A DNA stretch of 64,000 nucleotides from Halicephalobus mephisto. Taxonomy: Eukaryota; Nematoda; Chromadorea; Rhabditida; Panagrolaimidae. Shown here one piece after another: positions 12,089 through 23,848 of the stretch. The stretch spans positions 496,001 to 560,000 of the forward strand of contig SWDT01000092.1 in assembly GCA_009193035.1 (NCBI GenBank), given 5' to 3'. Position 1 is the first letter of the stretch. Each line of letters starts with the position of its first letter. The position numbers and the translations under genes were made by a program. Under the pieces are notes generated by a model, which saw nothing but the letters and a program-made list of their open reading frames with translations, did not search any database and was not told the DNA's origin.

Positions 12089-13017
12089 TCCACCTTCCAG
12101 ATTTTTAATGAAATCACTAATTCTTTCGCAGAATTAAATAAATTTTTGCTTGGAAATGTTTCCAAGCTTCGTCCTTTTAAAATCTGCACTTTATGTGGAA
12201 ACCTTAGTCCTTTTATAAAAAAGATAGAAATACATGTGTACTTTTAAAAGTACAAGGATACTATTGCCCACGGCAATTAGTATTCTCTCTTTTTACCAAG
12301 AGACCTGAGGCGAAAAGTGCTGTTCGCACTCGTCTCTCGCGAATGGGCCTTCAGCGTTTTCCACTTTGATGAAATTTGCCTTCACTTTTACCAAGATTGA
12401 AATTTGTATTTTGAGCTCTTGATATGGAGACAGAGCTCTTTACGTAAATGTTTCTTGCTGAGACCTGTATCCGGACATTGATCAAACTTCTCGAGTTCAT
12501 GTATGACGGGCCGTTTGCGAAGATTACAGCAGCTGTGCTAGTGCGTTGAAATGTCGGATAACCTGAATGAACCCCTAGGGAGACAACGGATTCCTTCCCT
12601 CTCCGTTCCACGTGAGTTTTCGATACATTCTGGAAATATTTGATATATGAAATTTCGAAACAACTTTCACGAGCGCTTGTCTGACGACACAAGATTTCTC
12701 TGCGAGCTTTTAGCTGATAACTATCTATAACCTACTTTTTCCAAAACAAGATTCAACGACAGAATCTGATTGCCTCGCTGTTGCTAGTTCTATGGTGTGA
12801 TTTCATGCTCGCTCTTTGAAGGTTTCCATTCACGTGAAATGTACTGGTTAATACATACGTTCTGCTCGCGCTGTAACACACATTATGTCACCCCACAAAT
12901 TGTAGCTTATCGTCTATTTGGCAGTCCAAACATACTAGTGATAAAAACAGGACCTATTCTGGTTTATATATCGCGCAGTTTCTGATCAGCTGCTTTGTTT
13001 CTGGTGTTTGAATCAAG

Positions 13018-13152
13018 ATGCGAATGAGAGAGTTGATTCTGTTGGACGATATTGACTTGGTCTTAGAGCAAATAAAGCGGCATAAAAGCTTATCCTTTTC
13101 AACCTTCAATGAGCTTCGTAAGCTTCTGATGGAACTACGGGTAATCTTATGA
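13018..13152 (+). CDS. Small upstream ORF (44 codons) before pantothenate kinase
   Basis: ATG-to-TGA frame beginning [15 protein letters not shown] and predicted amphipathic. Its stop lies 10 bp before the PANK start. A 20-nt GT...TTTTCAG stretch (13141-13160) joins them, but it is too short for an intron and would not restore frame. So this is either a regulatory uORF or outron sequence removed by trans-splicing at TTTTCAG. Evidence for translation is weak. Confidence 0.25.
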   Translation: MRMRELILLDDIDLVLEQIKRHKSLSFSTFNELRKLLMELRVIL

Positions 13153-13162
13153 GTTTTCAGCT

Positions 13163-14544
13163 ATGCCATGGTTTGGGTTGGATATCGGAGGGACATTAAC
13201 TAAGTTGGTTTACTTTGAACCAACGGATCAGGTAGGTTTCCTAAGTTGTACTGTCAAGATTGAGTGCCGTTTTCAGGATGAGTTTTTCGACACCGAGGAG
13301 GAGGTCCAGCGAGGGAGGACGATCCGGCATTACTTAGTCAACAACAGAGCTTATGGGGAAACCGGGATCCGAGACGAGCATTTGCAGCTGGATAACGTCA
13401 AAATTAATGTACTGTTTACTTTTTTATTTTTGGTTATGGATATGATCCGTTAATCAACAGGGCCGGACGGGTACACTCCACTTTATCCGTTTTCCGAGTG
13501 ACAGGATGATCCACTTTATCCAGCTGGTGAAGAGCAAAGGGTTCGCCCAGATAAGCAGCACGGTCTGTGCCACTGGTGGTGGAGCTATCAAGTACGCCAA
13601 GGAGGCTGAGAAGGTTCGATATCTGTCTCTAACGATTACAAATAGACTTATTCCAGGAGCTTTCCATGCAACTCCACAAAGCAGACGAGCTCGAGTCCCT
13701 AATAAGCGGCATTGAATTCATCGCGGAGAACTGTCCTGATGAGTGTTATTACTACGACAATCCATTGGATCCTGAGAAGTGCAGGAAAGTTATCTGGCGA
13801 TGGTCCAGTGCAAGATGTTCTTCGACAGACGAGCAATACGTGAAAGAAGGAAGAAATGAGAGTGGACTTCAGTATCCTTATGTCGTTTGCAATATTGGCT
13901 CAGGAGTCTCCGTCCTCGTCGTTGAAGGCCACAATAAGTTTGAACGTGTTTCGGGGTCGAGTATTGGTGGAGGATTCTTCCAAGGACTATGTAGTCTTCT
14001 GTGCAACTGCTCTTCCTTCGAGGAATCCATCGAACTTGCTGCTAAGGGTGACAACAAAAACGTGGACAAATTAGTAGGAGATATCTATGGTACTGGATAT
14101 GAGAGTATTGGCTTACCTGCTGATACTGTAGCTGCGAGTTTCGGCAAAATTTACAGACCAGAAGACCGGGAAAAAGTCCGAGTCGAGGATCTAGCTAGAT
14201 CTGCGTTGGTGACAACCGCGAACAACATTGGTTCTATCGCTTTAAATGTAGCAAAGCAATACCAGATAGAAAGAATAGTCTTTGTTGGTAAGTTTGTTCG
14301 GTTTCTGGTCCAGTTTAATTCTGTGATTCCAGGGAACTTCCTCCGGGTAAATCCGATTGCCGCTTGTCATCTAGCTTACGCTATGAATTTCTGGTCTAAG
14401 GGAACCAAGAAAGCTCTCTTCCTGGTCCATGAAGGTTATTTCGGAGCTGTTGGTTGTCTTGACAAACTCGTGGATGTAACTGAAATGAGAAGATTACTTC
14501 GTTCTAAAGGCCTCACCGTTCCTATAGATCAGAAAAGTGTTTAA
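13163..14544 (+). CDS. PANK: Pantothenate kinase (eukaryotic type II, PANK)
   Basis: Five exons: 13163-13231, 13277-13408, 13461-13613, 13657-14287 and 14333-14544. They encode 398 aa. The N-terminal [17 protein letters not shown] is the ATP-binding acetate/sugar-kinase loop. [18 protein letters not shown] and GSSIGGG are the family's glycine-rich phosphate and substrate loops. [17 protein letters not shown] and [20 protein letters not shown] are hallmark PANK blocks. The enzyme phosphorylates pantothenate in the first, rate-limiting step of CoA synthesis. There is no N-terminal extension, so a cytosolic form is likely. A strong TTTTCAG lies 2 nt before the ATG and suggests trans-splicing. 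A poly(A) signal AATAAA is at 14604-14609. Confidence 0.95.
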
Positions 14545-14603
14545 GATAATGTAAATTATTTCTACTGGTAAATTATTAGTGCCTTTGTTATAATGTGATA
14601 CCA

Positions 14604-14609
14604 AATAAA
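14604..14609 (+). terminator. Poly(A) signal AATAAA of the pantothenate kinase gene
   Basis: Canonical AATAAA 60 bases after the PANK stop codon. It is followed by a T-rich stretch. Confidence 0.75.
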
Positions 14610-14920
14610 GTTATCTCAATGATTCGGTTGGAATTTTTACTTTTAAAAGGTGGGAAAATTCCCAAAAAAACACAGTTCGAGTTAAAAGGAACAAGGAAGG
14701 TCCCGTGACGAAAACTGCAGATATTTGGCCGTGAGAACTAAGACTGCGAAGAAGACTGAATTCGAGTGATATCATGTGGATTCCTGTAGCTCCTTTACTG
14801 CAAATATAGCTTCACTAATCTTCAGTAATTTCAGCAATCATCGTAGAGACAGTGCTATTGAATGTTATCCATTGACACAACTGCATCGAGAGCAGTTGTC
14901 TCTTTTGTTTCCAACTAATC

Positions 14921-17608
14921 ATGTCAATCGGAGATTCTATTTACGGTGTTGTTGAAGGTGAATTTTTATTAATTACTGCGGGAACAGTTCCTTTACAGGG
15001 TTCTACGGAAGACCATGGACGACCGAACAACGACATGACTTGTTCAATCGTCTCCAAGAATCCGGGTTGAATGCCTATCTCTACGCCCCTAAGGACGACG
15101 AAAAACACCGAGCAAAGTGGAGAGAACTCTACACCGATGTTGAGAGCAGTAAGAATATATATCGCTATCGGTTGATATATGAAAACTTTTAGATTTGCTT
15201 CGAATGTTGATCGAATCCGCAAACAAGGCGAATGTTTTATTTATCTACGCTTTATCTCCCGGTGTTGATATCATATATTCTGATCCCAGAGAAGTACAAA
15301 TGGTTAAGGACAAACTTCGTCAAGTTCAGGACCTCGGATGTAAATCCTTTGCTCTGCTGTATGACGATATTCTCCAAGAAATGCGTCCCGAAGATCAAGA
15401 TGTTTTCGAATCCTTCGCCGATGCCCAAGTCGCTGTTACGAACGAATGCTATCTTGACCTTGGGAAACCTTCGTTTTCCTTCTGTCCAACGGAGTACAGA
15501 GGAAAGAATGTCCTAACAAGCTCCTACTTGAAGACAGTTGGGAAAAAGCTGATTCCGGAGATCATGGTCATGTGGACAGGACCTGCAGTTGTATCGAGAA
15601 CAATCACTGAAAACCATCTCAAGGATGTGGCATCTATAATGCGAAGGAAACCACTTATCTGGGATAATCTCCACGCCAACGACTACGATCCAAAGCGGGT
15701 ATTCATGGGACCGTTCAGTGGTCGGTCCATCCACATCAAGTCTCTCATTTCCGGTGTTTTGTTAAATCCTAACTGTCAATACGAAGCAAACTTTTTGCCG
15801 ATTTACACTTTGGGAGAATGGTACCGTTCTGACAGCGACTTCGATCTGGAGAGGATGAATAAGCACGTGGTTCAGCCCACGGTTATCTACGATCCCGATC
15901 AGTCTCTTGCCCGTGGCATTTCCAAGTGGATCCATCTTTTTAACGGTGGCATAGGTCCCTCTATCCCTCCGATCAGCCAGGTAGATTCTCAAGTGACAAC
16001 TCCTGTCATCGAAAGTGGTGTTGTAAGTAGTAATGTTCCTCCTCTGAATATCCGGACTTGCGAAGCCAACGAAATGCTGCCGACTGTTGTTACTGACTTG
16101 CCTACTCCTGTGTACACTTCTCCAATTGGATCAGCTACAACAGTGACTGTTCAGGCGTTTCCAATCGATGAATCCATCATGAACACCTCCGATGCCGTGA
16201 GTTTTTTAATTTTTAACGTTTATATGAAAGGACTTCAGCATAACGTCCCTCAAATCGTGAATTCGCTCTCTACGGAATATAGTGAACCGATGGAAACTAA
16301 TTCCACCAAGGAGTCGGAAGAGGAAGAGTCTTCTGTGACAGTCTCTCAGATGAGTCCGATGGACACGACATTCAATGAGTCGCCGGCGACAACCCCCTGT
16401 GAATATGAGCCTTCTCATGCAGAACTCCCCCAGTTCACACCTACTTTGATTAACATATTTGAGGGAAAGAAGGGAATCAAACTCCTTGTGGATTTCTTCT
16501 ATTTACCTTTTAACAGTGGAGCCTATGGTTTCAAAGTTTTAAAGGATTTCCAATGGCTTCACGAACACGCCAATATCATGACCAAAGCCATGTCTCCTTT
16601 AGAAGACGACATGCTGAATGTTGCTCAATGGAAGCAGAAAGCCGACTGGATTATAAGCATCGTCCAGTTGATAACCAAGTTTTATTTGGACTTGCTCGAT
16701 GCTCCTAACCGAAGTCTTGCTCAAGAGATATTTCCCTTTGTATGGGAAATGCAGTCGATTTTGACTATTCTGAAAGCTATTCTAGAATGGATGCAAGGTG
16801 GTTCTTTACTCAAGATTCCTGAAGAACAAGGGGATTGGTGGGACACAAGTCATTTGCAAGATGAACCATGGAGTCTCGGTGGAGGACTCTTAGTCGATCT
16901 ACAGAAGTTGATAGTTAAAAATCAAGATGTAGCGGAATTTTTCTCTTTCAAACTTGCCGCTCCTCCAACAGCCACTTGTTTCACTCTGGACACCGTCAGT
17001 ATTGAGGACATTAATCAACAAGATCTTTTTAAATTCTTCATGGACGAAACTGAGAGGAATATTTTTATTACGGAAAAAGCCTTTCACGATCAGTAAGGAA
17101 TAGTTATTTGTTTTGAATAATCCCAAATGTCTTTTTCAGATATCTCGTCATGTTTGAATCTTACTTTACTCCGACCAATCACTTCCTTGGGAAGGAGGTG
17201 ATCCCAGGAACAGACCCGAGTATTGCTGCCTACTTTTTCGCCATTGCAGATGTATTGAAACTTATTCGAGAAGATGGAGACTTTAGCCGTCGATTGAGTT
17301 CCTCATTGCCTTCAGTAGATGGACCTCCCCAATTTATTATACCTTTCAAGGAGTTACCTGAAGATTTCCTGGAAAAGTTCCCAAGTTATGTTGATCTTCG
17401 TTGGCGACATGAGTATCAAGACCCTCCAGTTTGCGTTCGTCGGGTTCTCCAATGCGGAGTTGCAGCCCTTTCTTTAAATGGTTCTGTTGGATGCTTTACC
17501 GTAATCCCTTCGGTTATCTGCGACAAAGTTGATCTGTGCATTCGTTTAGGTTTCCAAAGATCCACTATTAATGTCCAAAACTTTACGGTTTTAATTCATC
17601 GACTCTAA
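14921..17608 (+). CDS. OGA: Protein O-GlcNAcase (GH84)
   Basis: Five exons: 14921-14957, 14999-15148, 15193-16196, 16239-17092 and 17140-17608. Total 2514 nt, 837 aa. The GH84 catalytic domain begins at once ([16 protein letters not shown]). It keeps the catalytic Asp pair in FALLYDDIL (about residues 120-121) and the substrate-binding [10 protein letters not shown] (about residue 220). A Ser/Thr/Pro-rich linker (about 290-400) leads to the helical stalk. The last exon encodes the acetyltransferase-like C-terminal domain, here a probable pseudo-HAT. The enzyme removes O-linked GlcNAc from nuclear and cytosolic proteins and is the counterpart of OGT. The 42-nt intron at 16197-16238 is stop-free and in frame, so retention would add 14 residues. 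Confidence 0.95.
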
Positions 17609-18283
17609 ACTTGAATTGCCTATTTTTACCGGTTAAAGTTATTTTGCCACTAAGTGGACTATCATTCAATTTTCCACAATGGATTATATGTAAAAAATCA
17701 CATGTACAGAATATTGAGGTCGTTGTTTGCGGGTCCGCTACGGCGAACTGCCAAACTGATTTTAATTGCGGCCTTTGAAGCTGGAGATGAAGTCAGATTG
17801 ATTCATAAAGTTGTCTAATGAGTGAAATTTTGAGTTTTGTTGGTCATAGTCCAGTTGAATATCATTATGAAACATTATTTATTTAAACTTTTTGTTTATG
17901 TTAACGTTTTAGAAAATCAGACTGACTCTGGGATCATGACCAGCAGTATGGTTTACTTCTTTGAATTTTTTTTATTAAATTCGAAAAAAAAGTGATAGGA
18001 TTATTTTCGGATAACTTGGGTGTTGTAATATTGGGTTGATTTTGAATTTTATCACTTTTTGAAAAGGTTCATTTTCATGAAGAGTATCTTTGATGGGATA
18101 TGTGAAATCTTCAAAATAGTATTTTTTTAGATATTTTTAAAATTCAATTTTGATGATTATGTACAGAAATTGATTTTAAAATTAAGGATGTTATATTTTT
18201 GAAATGGTTTTGTCATCGATTATCTTTGTTCGAGTCTAATAGGAATGGTTTCTTCGTAGTTGCATATATGACTTTGTTTTCAG
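17609..18283. other. Intergenic, AT-rich
   Basis: Spacer between OGA and the MFSD12-like gene. It ends in a TTTGTTTTCAG acceptor (18273-18283) that probably receives a spliced leader or a 5' UTR exon. No gene or repeat recognised. Confidence 0.5.
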
Positions 18284-18336
18284 ATTACCGACCCCTCGAG
18301 GAATCAAGCGAGACAGAGGAGTCTCGTGTCGTGGAC

Positions 18337-19902
18337 ATGGCGGAGCATATCCCAAATGAATCTGCTCCGATCAGGAAACGGGTAGTGTTTGGATATTCCC
18401 TCGGGCATGTCTTCAACGACATGTGTGCTTCGATGTGGTTCACATATCTGCTTATTTATTTAGAGAAAGTAGTCAAAATGTTAAGTTGGAGAGCTGGATT
18501 GCTAATGCTCATCGGCCAAGTAGTTGATGCTATTACTACTCCGGTTATAGGAATGCTTAGTGATTCCAGGATTCTGCCACATGCTCTAGTCAGACATGGA
18601 AGGAGAATTCCATGGCATTTCTTGGGGTTCGTCTTGGTCAGTCTCTCGTTCCCCTTTGTATTCAATAAGTGTCTTCTTTGTACTTCGAAAACAGACGAAA
18701 TTTGGACTGTTGTATACTATATACCACTCATCACTGCATTCCAAATGGGATGGGCTTGTATGCAGGTCAATCATCTGGCTCTGATTCAGACCATTGCTTC
18801 TCAAGAAAGTTGTCAACGAACCCTTTCTACTTCTAGACTCGCGGCTTCTGTTCTCGCCAACTTGGCTGTGTTCTCGGTCCTCTACCTTAACTTCAAGGTC
18901 GGAGGTGGAGATGACACGATCAGTCCTGCTGATTTGGTTCATTTTCGAGTTTGTTTTTTATATTGTTTAAATTTTTTATTAAAAATTGCAGGATTTGGCA
19001 TTTATGATAGTTGGAGCGGGTGTTATTTTTACTTTGTTATTTTACTGTTTAATCCGGGAGCCAGCACCGGAACATTACGGCATAGATGACTTTGTTCCTC
19101 TACCCAATCGTCTTAGTCCTAAGGATTATCTCAAAATGCCGAGATTCTACACAGTTGGTCTTATATACATGCTAGCCAGACTTTACGGTAATGTGTCTCA
19201 GGTATACTTTCCTTTGTACATTACCATGACTCTTGGAATGGAAAAGGTAAATTTTTGATTATTTTAGAAATTTTAACGTAATTTTTTCAGCATTATCTTG
19301 GAATTTTGCCGATGATAGCTTATATTTTCTCATTTGTTGTTTATTCTTTCATGTCTTCCAAGTGTGTCAATCAACGGGTGAGCCGGAATCCTCTTCTTTT
19401 TGTGGGTGGTCTAATAGCCATAGTCACTGGTACTATGATGTACAATACTCTTCCTAGATGGGCTGTGTTTATTACTGCTGCAGTAATAGGGATATCTCAA
19501 TCTTTGTTTTTGACAGCTGCTTTTGCTTTTTGTAATTTTTTAATTGATGCTGATAATGGATCAAGTGCTTTCATATATGGTTCCATGAGTTTTGTGGATA
19601 AATTGGCTAATGGAATTGTTTTTCAAATTATCGAAATTATTAATCCTAGTTGCAAGTAAGTTTAATTTTTTTAAAATTAATTTTATAGTAAGTATTTTAG
19701 TCCTAAAGCAGATCATAAAATGTGTGCTATATTTTATCGGGATATTATGGTATTTGTGCCAGGAACGTGTGCGATAATTTTAATGTTGTTTGGGGTTTTT
19801 TTTGTTTTTCGACGACTGAGAATCAAGTTTTATATTTGTCCTTACGATGAGAACGACCAGAGCTTCCTGTTAAGAGGGAACCATCGCTCAAGATCAAACT
19901 GA
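18337..19902 (+). CDS. MFSD12: MFSD12-like major facilitator (lysosomal/melanosomal cystine transporter family)
   Basis: Four exons: 18337-18948, 18992-19246, 19291-19655 and 19689-19902. They encode 481 aa with about 12 hydrophobic helices. Blocks typical of MFSD12 are present: YSLGHVFNDMCASMWFTYLL at the start, GQVVDAITTPVIG, GWACMQVNHLALI and FIYGSMSFVDKLANGI in the C-terminal half. Vertebrate MFSD12 is needed for cysteine/cystine import into melanosomes and lysosomes; the same substrate is inferred here. I chose the first ATG after the acceptor at 18283. The longer in-frame extension upstream begins at TTG inside a likely intron or outron. TMEM135-like follows 310 bp downstream on the same strand. 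Confidence 0.88.
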
Positions 19903-20212
19903 CCAACTATAGGTCCTACACTTCCCAATCTGTAGTCTGGCCATATTTGTAGTTACAGCCAATTCCTATCTTGTGGTTGTCTTTCCGTTCTCTAGCGTAT
20001 TTTGATTTCTTCGTCTGCACTGTGATAACATTTAAAATTGTCTTTATTTAAAAAAGTCCTTATTTTCAGGTGGTTTATCCGTTATATCAATTTTTCGTTT
20101 TAAACCGGTTCGCGTCATCCCAATCGAATCAATTTTCGTGATAAAGAAATTCACTTGTATATTCATCATTTTCTATTTAATTGATGGAATAAATTATTAT
20201 TTGAGAAAAAAG

Positions 20213-21686
20213 ATGACTGTTTTGAGTAAATTTTTTGGAAAATTCCTGGGAATGGACATGTCTCCAACCACTTGTTATGAAACAATCCACGTTTGGAATC
20301 CGGATTGCAAGGGATCTCTCGTCGACATTGTCCCAGCCGGAATTATGTTTTGTTTGAAAACTTACACGATGTTTTATCTTGTGAGTTTACAATATTAATA
20401 ATTTACAATAATTTAAAAAATTTTTTTAGATTAGTGGAATTTTTAGAAAAAGAGATCCAAGAAAATTAAACTACAAAAAACTGGCTAAAGATGTTGTTCG
20501 ATCTTCGATGATGTTGTTTATGAACATGGTTTATTTGCTTTACTTTATTTGTTGGTTCAATCATAGGCTGGGGTTCATGACATGGCCAACTTTGTCCTTT
20601 ATCCCGAGCATTGTCGCTTCTTTCTTGGCCATTTTGATCGAGAATCCGAGTAGAAGACCTATGTTGGCCCTTTATTTGACCAATTTGGTGGGGATTTTGA
20701 TTTATTATTATTTGTAATGATATTATTTCAGGCGTCTGAAACTCTCTATCGTCAACTCGTTAATCACGGGTACCTCAGATTCATCAACAATGGAGAATCG
20801 ATTGTTTTCGCTCTTGGACTCGCCATGTTGACTTATTTTTACAAAAAATACGGAGAGAAAGCTGGTGAAATGATGAAAGTGATTAAATTTACTCATCATT
20901 TAGATAACGAAAAAGAAGTTTTTGACTTGAGGAAGATGCATCCAAGAGCCAGATTTTGGTTCAACCTTATCAGAAGCAGTTTCATCAAACATAAGCTCTG
21001 TAAACATAAAAATTCTTGTGCCAGTGTTGCTTTTGAAAGTGGAATTAGGAACTTTTCCTACGGTCTGACTGCAAGTATTGCTTTGACGATCCTGAAATCC
21101 ATCCGATCCCCGTCAAATTTGAAGAATATCTTCAGTTTGCAGACATTGCAACTACCTTCTTTCTTGGCAGCTTTGCCGGTTATTTACCATTCTGTTGAAT
21201 GTGGATTAACAAGATTCTTCAACAAAAAGTCGGATATTATTTCTGTCATTGCTGGGGCCTCGAGTGGAGGAGCGATGCTTTTTTTCCCTAGTACTTCTAT
21301 CGCTATGTATTTTCTCTGGAAAGGTTTTGAGGTTTGTTAGTTTTTTATTATTTTATTTAATAATTGTGATTTGTCAGATGATTTACTTCAAACTTGCTGA
21401 GAAAGGTCTAGCTCCGAGATTCAAGTACGCTGATGTCCTACTTTATGCCTTCTCAACCGGTTTCGTCTTAGGAAATGTCATCATCGAACCCCATGCCGTC
21501 CGTAAGGGCTACTTGAACTTCCTTCGCGATCTGACCGGTGGAAAGTTGGATCTGTTCAATCGTCGGTTGTTTACAAAATTCGGATTTGATTCCAACAGGA
21601 TGTATGAAGACTTCATTCCGGAACTAGATCTTCAACATGTCACTCTAAATCCAGCATTCTATCTGCCTTCGAAAAAGGTTTTTTGA
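20213..21686 (+). CDS. TMEM135: TMEM135-like (peroxisomal/mitochondrial membrane protein)
   Basis: Four exons: 20213-20380, 20430-20687, 20732-21331 and 21378-21686. They encode 444 aa. The N-terminal Cys-rich TMEM135 block is visible (CYETIHVWNPDCKGS), followed by several membrane segments. A Cys/His-containing linker around KHKLCKHKNSCAS is a family feature. The C-terminal part carries SSGGAMLFFPSTSIAMYFLW and YLNFLRDLTGGKLDLFNR. TMEM135 proteins share distant homology with TIM17/22/23-type proteins and affect mitochondrial fission, peroxisomes and fat storage. The second intron uses a GTGGGG donor. AATAAA at 21703-21708 lies 17 bases past the stop. Confidence 0.9.
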
Positions 21687-21791
21687 ATACTATCATTTGA
21701 GGAATAAAATTTTTTTATCATCGAATCATTTGTGATAACGCGACTTCGCTTTGTTGTTTTTTTCGCTTAATTCCCAGTACTTGTTTTATAG
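21687..21791 (+). promoter_or_regulatory. Intercistronic region, probable operon junction (TMEM135 / METTL25)
   Basis: Only 105 bp separate the two genes. In order it holds AATAAA (21703-21708), a T-rich stretch (TTGTTGTTTTTT) and TTGTTTTATAG directly abutting the next ATG. This is the arrangement of nematode SL2-type operon junctions; trans-splicing itself is inferred. Confidence 0.6.
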
Positions 21792-23184
21792 ATGGCTGGG
21801 AGACTTGAATCGGACTTTTCTCTCCCGGCTGTAAGTGGAATAGGAAACATTGAAGCAACTATGAGTACAGTAATCCGATTGCTCCAAGACAATGAAGTCC
21901 TTTATTCTCATCAATTGAGGCATTTCTTCAGTTCGGGAGTAGTTGATCAATTCAAAAATCAATATCCAGATCTCCTGGATTTCTCTGGGAATGATATTTG
22001 TGAACTCATTAACTATGACGATGAATTTGGTCGAAAATTACCAACTAAAATCCGGGATTTCATCAATGATGGCAATTCTGTTTCTGTGGATGATTCTCAA
22101 CTAGTAACTCCATTGGATGAAAAAGTTCTTCCAAAAACCCTCTTCAAAGGAGTTTCTGCCAAAAAAGAACTTGAAATACGGTACTTGGCCAAATTAGTTT
22201 CTGTTGAATGCGAAAAATCAGGAATCAAGACCATTCTGGACGTTGGATGTGGAAAAGTAAGAGGTTTCAGAATTATGGTTAATTTTATTTTTATATTTTA
22301 GGGAAATTTCATGAGAGCTATGCATCATCTGGGATTTACTGTCCATGGATTCGAAGCTAATGCTGATTTTGTCAGAATTGGAAAGAAAGCAACTGAAAAT
22401 TATTCGAATTTGACTTTTACTCAATGTCATCTTGATAATTCTAATATTCAGATTCTCTCAGATATTACTGAGAATCCAGCAGCCATAGTTTCTCTTCATG
22501 GATGTGGAGATCTTCAAAAAACGATTGTCAAATTTTTTGCATCTTCTAAGAGTGACCGTATTCCGCTACTGATCACTGTTCCTTGTTGCTATCACAAGAG
22601 GACTGTTACTTCCATCAACGGCTGGACGATGAGCAGAAGTATGGACCGATTGCTTCATCAGAACAATATCAAAATCCCCGTTTCAGCTTTAAGAATAGCA
22701 GGGGATCAAGGCATCCATCGGTTCAAGAAAGGAACGAAAGAAGAAACAGCTAACCACAAAGATTCTCTTTTTTTTCGGGCCGTTTTCGACGAGGCTTTCC
22801 CGATTCAGTCTTGTGTTCGTTGTAGTTTTCAGAAATTGAAAACCACAAGGAATATTCCTTTAGAACTCTGTAAAATAGCGGACATTCCTGAAGCGGATTT
22901 AGAATCAAATATCCGCCAAGTGAGCCACATTTTAGAAAAACTCAAGAACGAAGACGAAACATTATTGAAGTACTCGGTAAATTTCTAATTTTGTCACATA
23001 ATCGCTGAATTATTTTCAGATTCTCCAATCAGCGATTCAACCAATTCTGGAGATTTTAATATTCATCGATGCAGCGTTTTGTCTTTCTGAATCTGGGAAG
23101 GATTCACAAATTCGTCAAGATCTCCCATTACAAGTTACGCCAAGAAATAAGGTCATAATTTCTCGGGTCTCAAACAATTTGTAA
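21792..23184 (+). CDS. METTL25: Methyltransferase-like protein, METTL25/RRNAD1 family
   Basis: Three exons: 21792-22256, 22302-22976 and 23020-23184. They encode 434 aa. The Rossmann SAM-binding motif I is ILDVGCGKGNFMR, created across intron 1. The next strand ends in VHGFEAN. The family's motif IV-like LHGCGDL and VPCCYHK are present; the CCYH cysteines and the C-terminal LEILIFIDA block are typical of METTL25/METTL25B. The N-terminal LLDFSGNDICELIN block is also conserved in this family. Substrate is unknown here; METTL25B acts on a ribosomal protein arginine in humans by my recollection. The stop lies 105 bp before the inverted repeat of the mobile element, so its 3' UTR may run into it. 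Confidence 0.85.
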
Positions 23185-23289
23185 AATATAAATTATAACG
23201 GGTAAAAATTCATAAAAAATAAAGAAATTATAAAAATTTTAAAACATGAATCAAAAGGATAAAAATTTATAAAAAATAAAGAAATTGTA

Positions 23290-23810
23290 AGTAGTATATA
23301 AAAGGCGTATCTAGGACAGCCGCAATTTTCCCCCACCACCCGCCGAGGCGCAGCCGAGGGGTAGCTAGGATTACCTGCAATTTTCCTAGATACGTCTATT
23401 ATAGTTGACTTTATTTCCAATATTTAAAATATAAATTAATAAAAAAATCCTATTAAATCAACATTCTCTCCAGATCTGGGACAGCCAAAAATTTCCCCCA
23501 CCACCCGCCGAATCACCACATCAATTTTAGAGCATAAATTAATAAAAAAGGCCTAAAATTAACAAACAATCATACAAAATTACTAGGACAACTTTCATTC
23601 CCCTCCAGACCTGGGACAACCCAGAAATCCTCACCACCCGCCAAACCATCACATCAATATTTATGGTACACACAGCTAAAAAAGTATGTAATTTATCAAA
23701 AAATGTCATTCAAAATCAAAATGCAGAATTATGATCCACCAGACCTGGGACAGCCGAGATAGCTCCGCCACTCGATAATCAAAATATGGTATAAAATCAT
23801 TAATGTAATT
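23290..23810 (+). repeat. Left terminal inverted repeat, modular
   Basis: About 520 bp. It contains four spaced copies of a module reading roughly CTGGGACAGCC, 2-5 bases, then AAATTTCCCCCACCACCCGC, at about 23310, 23475, 23605 and 23745. The outermost module carries a small palindrome (CGTATCTAGGA near 23305, TCCTAGATACG near 23385). Compared with the right TIR it has one extra module. Confidence 0.85.
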
Positions 23811-23848
23811 CTATTTAGTAAAAGTACAATAATTCAACGAAAAAGAGA

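Larger units (their letters stand above)
8701..13017. other. Gene-poor region with repeats
   Basis: The first 400 bases upstream of the lipocalin gene are GC-richer and probably promoter or 5' UTR. I then see a short palindromic, tRNA-like segment (9184-9250), a tRNA-like remnant (10179-10239), a piece of a dispersed repeat (about 10389-10500), a local direct duplication (10878-10995) and an AT-rich tandem array (11888-12088). Open frames here are short, use alternative starts and look non-coding. No convincing gene was found. Confidence 0.5.

Noticed and set aside
12351..12692. 113-codon minus-strand frame
   Set aside because: No motif, no upstream acceptor, and composition similar to the surrounding spacer.
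13141..13160. 20-nt GT...TTTTCAG 'intron' joining the small ORF to PANK
   Set aside because: Too short for a spliceosomal intron in animals, and splicing would put the ORF out of frame with PANK.
23290..23810. CRISPR-like array (spaced repeats)
   Set aside because: Repeats are modules of a terminal inverted repeat with a mirrored copy at 28 kb, in a eukaryotic genome with introns. There is no leader or cas gene.
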